The notes under the pieces: model-generated
The model's database searches: none
The model's input: only the letters and a program-made list of their open reading frames with translations
Told to the model about the DNA's origin: nothing
Shown here: piece by piece, positions 9,001 through 12,041 of the stretch
How positions within the stretch are numbered: position 1 is the stretch's first letter
Layout: each line of letters starts with the position of its first letter
Origin: Mycoemilia scoparia
Taxonomy: Eukaryota > Kickxellomycota > Kickxellomycetes > Kickxellales > Kickxellaceae
Length of the DNA stretch: 12,041 nucleotides
Direction of reading: 5' to 3'
Assembly (NCBI GenBank): GCA_027575805.1
Contig: JANBPU010000416.1
Location: forward strand, 1-12,041
Translations under genes and position numbers: made by a program

Positions 9001-10518
9001 CGTATGCATGCGTTTGAGTTCTTCTTCGCGCAACTCCAGCCGCTGGGCCCACTCCTTGGTCTGTTCCTTTCGACTGTCGGCATCCTGGGTCAGCTCCTCG
9101 TACAGCTTTTGGGGCAGATAAATGCCATTCTTTTCCCGGGTTGCTTCAAGCTCGGCTTTTAGGCGATTAAGCTGTTGGCTCATTTCGTTGATCAATATGG
9201 ATTTTGTGACCTGTCTGTTAACTTCCGGCTGGTTACATACGTTCTTTGCCTTGAACGCATAATCAAGCGTGGACTGGGTTTCTTCCAGACAGATCCGGGC
9301 TGGGCTGACCGTGGCGATTAGACAGGTTCTTGTGGTCCCGCCTAGGGAGTCTTGCAGCAGTCTGGTTAGCTTGCTGTTACGGTACGGGATATGGGCGTCA
9401 TGGTTGACTAGTGAATTGATGACCTGGCCAAGCGTTAGAAGTGATCTGTTGATAGCGCCAGCTTCGCGGGCCCTGACATTTTCGGCTCCGCTACGGCCAA
9501 TATTTTCACTGCCAGCCAGGTCCACAAGATTGAGTTTACCAAACTTCATTAGCTGTTCGCTGTCCGGCGAAGCAGCTAGAGATCCTTCTCGGATATTGAC
9601 CATTATGGAGAAAATTGCGTGGGAACGGGATGATTGACGGTTACAATTTGTTGCGGCAACGCGGCGTCGTTCGGAACCACGAGCCATTACGGCGATTGCT
9701 TCTTTTGCGGTGCTTACCGGAACTTCTTCAAGCCCTTGGACATAAACACCGCCACCTTTCTTGCTATTATCGCCATACAGCTTTAGCTCTGCTCCACTAC
9801 TGGATGATGAATTGTTGTCAATAGCGGAGGAATTGGAAAGCAAGTCCCGAAGCTCTTCGTTATAGATTTCGATGTATGAAACGCGAACACTGTATTCGGT
9901 GGACATTCGGTCCAAGATGATAAACATGCGGCGAAGGGTGCGTGGAATAATGCCGGCTTCGGCTGGAACTCCAACCAAATCCAGGGTATTTGGATCATAG
10001 CCCATACCACCGCTATTATTAATATTATTATTATTGGGGCTTTTGAATGTGGAAACACTGCTGGTGGTGGTGTCTAATCTTGAGGCAGACCGAGAACTAA
10101 ACCCATTCCCTAATTTAAGATCACCTTCCATAGTATATGTTTTACCCGTACCAGTCTGACCATACGCGAAAATTGTACAATTATAGCCTTGAAGGACTTC
10201 GCCAAGGATAGGCATGACTATTTCACGGTGTATAAGTTCTTGGTCGGCTTGAGGGCCAAACACACGGTCAAATTTGTATGTTTTTTCGACTGTGCTTCGT
10301 AAAGTAAGCTCTTTGCCTTGGATTGATGGGGCGCGGATTACTTCAACCGATGATGATGTTCGGTCGTTCTTTTCATTGTCGTTTAGGCCGCGGCAACGGA
10401 CTACAACCTGGATATGTGTCTTTTTCGGTTTACCACTGTGGTTGTTGGTGGCAGTGCCTGATGTTGTTGCTGTTGTTGTTGTTGTCATGTTTGCGGAAGG
10501 TTTACGAGCATGAGACAT
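6043..10518 (-). CDS. bimC: Kinesin-5 (BimC/Cut7/Eg5 class) mitotic spindle motor
   Basis: 1491 residues. Kinesin-5s are homotetramers that crosslink and slide antiparallel spindle microtubules, separating spindle poles. After a Thr/Asn-rich lead the motor runs from about 35 to 430: P-loop GQTGTGKT (120-127), switch I NRQSSRSH (293-300), switch II DLAGSE (333-338), the microtubule-binding segment HIPYRNSKLTRLLQDSLGG (376-394), and a neck linker with KNVCNQPEVN (425-434). A long heptad-type stalk covers about 440-1010. The class-defining BimC box TGDTPTRHRFPSP spans 1018-1030, with Thr1021 in a Cdk-type TPxR site and Ser1029 in SPxR. The tail (about 1050-1491) is Ser/Gly/Asn/Thr-rich and ends in a basic PPRRSKRTRS, a possible nuclear localisation signal. 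Loop 5, after MEGD, is enlarged to about 54 residues (134-187). Human Eg5 has 1056 residues, so this protein is long, mainly through its tail. The ATG has A at -3 and an in-frame TGA 30 nt upstream; Met11 is a less likely alternative start. No intron is required. Transcription start unclear; a weak TATATAA lies at 10751-10757. Confidence 0.96.
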   Translation of the reverse strand: MSHARKPSANMTTTTTATTSGTATNNHSGKPKKTHIQVVVRCRGLNDNEKNDRTSSSVEVIRAPSIQGKELTLRSTVEKTYKFDRVFGPQADQELIHREIVMPILGEVLQGYNCTIFAYGQTGTGKTYTMEGDLKLGNGFSSRSASRLDTTTSSVSTFKSPNNNNINNSGGMGYDPNTLDLVGVPAEAGIIPRTLRRMFIILDRMSTEYSVRVSYIEIYNEELRDLLSNSSAIDNNSSSSSGAELKLYGDNSKKGGGVYVQGLEEVPVSTAKEAIAVMARGSERRRVAATNCNRQSSRSHAIFSIMVNIREGSLAASPDSEQLMKFGKLNLVDLAGSENIGRSGAENVRAREAGAINRSLLTLGQVINSLVNHDAHIPYRNSKLTRLLQDSLGGTTRTCLIATVSPARICLEETQSTLDYAFKAKNVCNQPEVNRQVTKSILINEMSQQLNRLKAELEATREKNGIYLPQKLYEELTQDADSRKEQTKEWAQRLELREEELKRMHTENQAMLQQWELAKEQLESTRKALGESREKLVETQSLLDSTKMLLKEQQIITAAHSQTEDDLNVTAKRLAGDLDLVNLVKSRLYEKVERVGLQEKQNLEHVSELEAKIGQMSSVMSQYVASTTVSLQESIKGLLGQLDQNVGQNFQGSLKNELEKWSAKVGEELSRTTGQAANKIESGVAIHTKAKESIDESCRSFQKAVQKALAVTVEQCQSLKKVVEDLLEDHKVKLLAISEDMAKHIADGLQKAQHNRKAQHNQTMELTDEVVKQLKVQYENVQTNHQNIDQSVNEIRNRVAKDNQDLLQTIQQMVMKQQQEQSQMLERLVGGSLENSRNINDNATTLAATTRRYQDTASSADKEATDFEASLLDAVRNRLTEAAMDAYNQATNMTTLVDQSVSGITSASGKQSQALEQFVANTNEQSQELISAVCQIKSQATGGLDSISNLARQSTESGIKLVSDAASVWEQMYQHSSEKLGQFDSQTSIYGEKLEASVGEMQDVAQEYGSKVTGTRITGDTPTRHRFPSPERIKSIRQTKPHPFIVTKIRASTSTDDAGSDGHEDEKMDIADQDDGDENGKIDIQSDDLRWTSEMVPLASPKSLERELKKARTSYYRPSSLELLDPANSNSVSSSGGGGAITHPSAIPLPDEQSPLMRHSNNDDADNIDGDIMFGKPHLSRIAAKGQNKNASATSLYSMGSVESSPETLVGNTTGVAASISNGSANGSSGGVGSASRYPPTYKRPASSLSFTNTGSGGNIAMSRRHNSSSSSSIRAGNGDSGFTVTRPVSQLSNYTGGGFGLQRKTKRSSSMAIGGGSDNNNATTGVRSITNDAAPGINTVNEVSDSDETINPDSVRSNVDGDGSSLENKNPMNGGDNAQSGGGITITKRQQQNMSIPPLPGTESTNSSTANNSTPSYTKSTSSRNARSAASVLSGFDKDPGVGLNITSRTRTKSSSASTTVAATAAAGEDVDGATATRILPPRRSKRTRS

Positions 10519-11064
10519 TATACGGATATACTCGTTACTCGGAATTCAAGTTGAGCTGAGTTGGTAATTTAATGAGAGAAAAATGAAACTACCAAACCAA
10601 ATGATAATAATAACTGACTGACAAATTACAACCAGTTATTGCATATAAACCAAAGTTTTGGTTGGTGCGTATAAGTATAAATACAGTCTGCTGTAAATAC
10701 GCAAAGAAAATAAAGAATAGATAGAGTATTTCAAGAAAATTCACGATGCGTTATATAAAAAGTATAAATAAAGAGTGAGAGATAAAAGATGATAATGACA
10801 TTTTGTTTTGTGTCGAACTAGTTGAACCATGTTTTCTGAGCTTTTTTCTTTTTTAGACCTACACACATGTATGTATGTATGTATGTATGTATGTATGTAT
10901 GTATATGGGTAGAGCCTATTTATTTGTTTTGTTTTGTTTTTGCTTGCTTGATACCTCAGAAAAGGTTTTGTATAGACGATCCTTTTATCTGTCTTTAGTT
11001 TTGTTTACAATTGATTAATTCTACCAATGAACATCAACCACTCCTGGCTTTGATTTGATTATTA
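10519..11064. other. Intergenic: upstream region of the kinesin gene
   Basis: AT-rich spacer directly upstream of the minus-strand kinesin gene, so it should hold its promoter. A weak minus-strand TATATAA lies at 10751-10757, about 235 nt from the ATG. TATAAA-like words also occur on the plus strand (near 10675 and 10752-10770), but no plus-strand gene follows them. An ATGT microsatellite lies at 10867-10902 and a short GTTTT tract near 10927-10940. No open frame of interest. Confidence 0.5.
10867..10902. repeat. (ATGT)9 microsatellite
   Basis: Nine perfect ATGT units in the spacer upstream of the kinesin gene. Likely length-polymorphic; no function evident. Confidence 0.95.
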
Positions 11065-11301
11065 TATGGATCATAATTTTTGAAGGGTGAATTTTGATGG
11101 CTAACAATTATAGGCGCAATAATAGCTAAATGGATGTCCAGTTTTACTAGTAAACTTTCACCCTTCAAAAATTATCACCCATATGTTTAGTTATTTTTGA
11201 AGGGAGACCATTTACTAACAAATGGTGATCGCACATTTAGCTGAGATTCCTCCTATAATTGTTGGCCACCAAAAAGTACCCTTCAAAAATTATGATCCAT
11301 A
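11065..11301. mobile_element. 237-bp palindromic MITE-like element
   Basis: The two halves are inverted copies of each other over about 120 bp each. The outermost bases TATGGATCATAATTTTTG (11065-11082) match the reverse complement of 11284-11301 exactly, and similarity continues through CAACAATTATAGG-type and GCTAAATG blocks to a central CATATG (11180-11185). Each half is also an inverted-repeat unit: CCCTTCAAAAAT motifs lie at 11073-11087 (minus), 11161-11175 (plus), 11191-11204 (minus) and 11279-11293 (plus). The outer ends are flanked by TA, compatible with a Tc1/mariner-type TA duplication (inference), which would make the element about 233 bp. It has no coding capacity, so it would be mobilised in trans if at all. 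Partial relatives lie at 1-80, 4795-4977 and 11885-11907. Confidence 0.8.
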
Positions 11302-11542
11302 TGACAAGTGTATGTGGGGTGTCAGATCATAAGCTATGATAATCTTTAGAATGAATCAAAAATTTCGTGGTTTTATTACAATCGACTACCATAAATACAA
11401 TTTGGAATTGTTTTATTTGAATGATAATAATAATTGCAATATATACGAAAAGATCTAAGCTTTACTAGAATGTTAGACATCAAAAAGTAAATGAAAACGA
11501 TTTATTCTGCTGTGTAGATGATCCAGAGGTGTGTTGAGGAAC

Positions 11543-11558
11543 TATATATATATATATA
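11543..11558. repeat. (TA)8 microsatellite
   Basis: Eight perfect TA units, followed by TG. Simple sequence only. Confidence 0.9.
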
Positions 11559-11884
11559 TGTGGTATTCCAGCTTACAACAGTGAAATCACATCTCTCTTT
11601 CGTCAACAATGATGATGGCAAAAATAGCATGACAATTTCTTGATTAGATATATAATATAGCATGAGGAAGTGTTGCAAAAAGAAGTATTCAAACATATTT
11701 GGGACAAAAGTGCAGCTATACTTAAATTTGTAAGATCCTTTTATTACAAACCCAATAGCTTACAACAAAATGAACGAACTCAAAAATAAATATTGACCGT
11801 TATTTTGGAGTGACAATTTGCTAAAATTGTTGGCAATCTAATTTGGCTGCGATTGTCTGTATAATTGCTTGAAGAAAAAAAACA

Positions 11885-11907
11885 ACCTTCAAAAATTATG
11901 ACCCATA
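11885..11907. repeat. Solo end of the MITE-like family
   Basis: ACCTTCAAAAATTATG followed by ACCCATA matches the terminal motif of the 11065-11301 element with one change at the first position. No opposite end is clear. The sequence to its left (11795-11880) shows only weak resemblance to the element interior, so this is a degraded copy lying about 60 bp from the tRNA 3' end. Confidence 0.55.
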
Positions 11908-11949
11908 TTTTAAAAATTAATGAATGCTTTTTTAGTACAAGAAAAAAAT

Positions 11950-11954
11950 AAAAA
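11950..11954 (-). terminator. RNA polymerase III terminator of tRNA-Glu
   Basis: On the minus strand a TTTTT run begins 12 bases past the tRNA 3' end, with a longer T7 run just beyond (11942-11948) as a backup. Runs of T on the non-template strand stop Pol III, so the position fits. Confidence 0.75.
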
Positions 11955-11966
11955 GATTACTTTCTT

Positions 11967-12037
11967 TCCGTTACCGGGAATTGAACCCGGGCCGCCTGGG
12001 TGAAAGCCAGGAATCCTAACCACTGGACTATAACGGA
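11967..12037 (-). tRNA. tRNA-Glu, anticodon UUC
   Basis: 71 nt folding as a complete cloverleaf. The acceptor arms TCCGTTA and TAACGGA pair fully, the anticodon stem is CCTGG/CCAGG with loop CTTTCAC, and the T arm is CCGGG-TTCAATT-CCCGG. The anticodon TTC is at 12002-12004 (plus-strand GAA), reading GAA codons for glutamate. The internal Pol III promoter is intact: A box TAGTCCAGTGG (12030 to 12020) and B box GGTTCAATTCC (11987 to 11977). CCA is not encoded and there is no intron, as expected for a nuclear tRNA-Glu. A Pol III T-run terminator follows. Confidence 0.97.
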
Positions 12038-12041
12038 CCTC

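Larger units (their letters stand above)
11302..11966. other. Intergenic region between MITE and tRNA, no supported gene
   Basis: AT-rich sequence with a TA microsatellite at 11543-11558, one isolated family motif at 11885-11907, and the tRNA terminator at 11950-11954. A 64-codon minus-strand open frame (11502-11696) has no gene-like features and overlaps the TA tract. Nothing else is visible. Confidence 0.55.

Noticed and set aside
8623..9162. 179-codon plus-strand open frame inside the kinesin
   Set aside because: Antisense shadow of the kinesin stalk; the minus-strand frame carries unmistakable family motifs.
9958..10119. Loop-5 expansion as an unspliced intron
   Set aside because: It keeps frame, has no stop, and I see no convincing GT...branch...AG set at its borders. 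Coding expansion is the simpler reading, though transcripts would decide.
10751..10770. Plus-strand TATA words (TATATAAAAA, TATAAATAAA) as a promoter of a divergent gene
   Set aside because: No plus-strand coding region follows up to the MITE or the tRNA. In AT-rich DNA such words are expected by chance.
10867..10902. ATGT repeat as a telomere or CRISPR-like array
   Set aside because: It is a perfect 4-bp microsatellite without spacers and does not resemble fungal telomere repeats.

Overview
The window looks like nuclear DNA of a filamentous or early-diverging fungus. The evidence is a eukaryotic kinesin-5 motor gene, a nuclear-type tRNA-Glu without CCA and with internal Pol III boxes, very AT-rich gene-poor spacers, and small palindromic repeats between genes. 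Long Asn/Ser/Thr/Gly runs encoded by microsatellites, and a 4.5-kb motor gene that reads as one exon, would fit Mucoromycota or a related lineage. That placement is inference; no marker here fixes the species.

All four well-supported genes lie on the minus strand. From left to right they are: (1) 668-1831, a predicted secretory-pathway, single-pass membrane protein with a Gly-rich N-terminal part and a glycosylated ectodomain; (2) 3372-4559, a protein of unknown function with a disordered N-terminus and a helical C-terminal half; (3) 6043-10518, a long kinesin-5 (BimC/Cut7/Eg5 class) with a full motor, long stalk, BimC box and an unusually long low-complexity tail; (4) 11967-12037, tRNA-Glu(UUC) with a Pol III T-run terminator. 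Each protein gene has an in-frame stop a short way upstream of the chosen ATG. Genes 1 and 2 have TATAAATA boxes about 95-120 nt upstream.

The spacers carry two families of short non-coding repeats. The first is built on the motif CCCTTCAAAAATTAT and includes an almost complete 237-bp palindromic, MITE-like element at 11065-11301. Each arm of that element is itself an inverted-repeat unit, and degraded pieces lie at 1-80, 4795-4977 and 11885-11907. The second is a more diverged fold-back repeat at 328-526 with a related single arm at 2855-2935. A GC-richer, coding-like but broken stretch lies at 5310-5540. The remaining intergenic DNA holds microsatellites and nothing else I can support.

The genes do not form an evident pathway; this looks like ordinary fungal gene order with independent transcription units. 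The points most worth a second look are the nested palindromic element family, the enlarged loop 5 and long tail of the kinesin-5, and the two protein genes without a recognised family.
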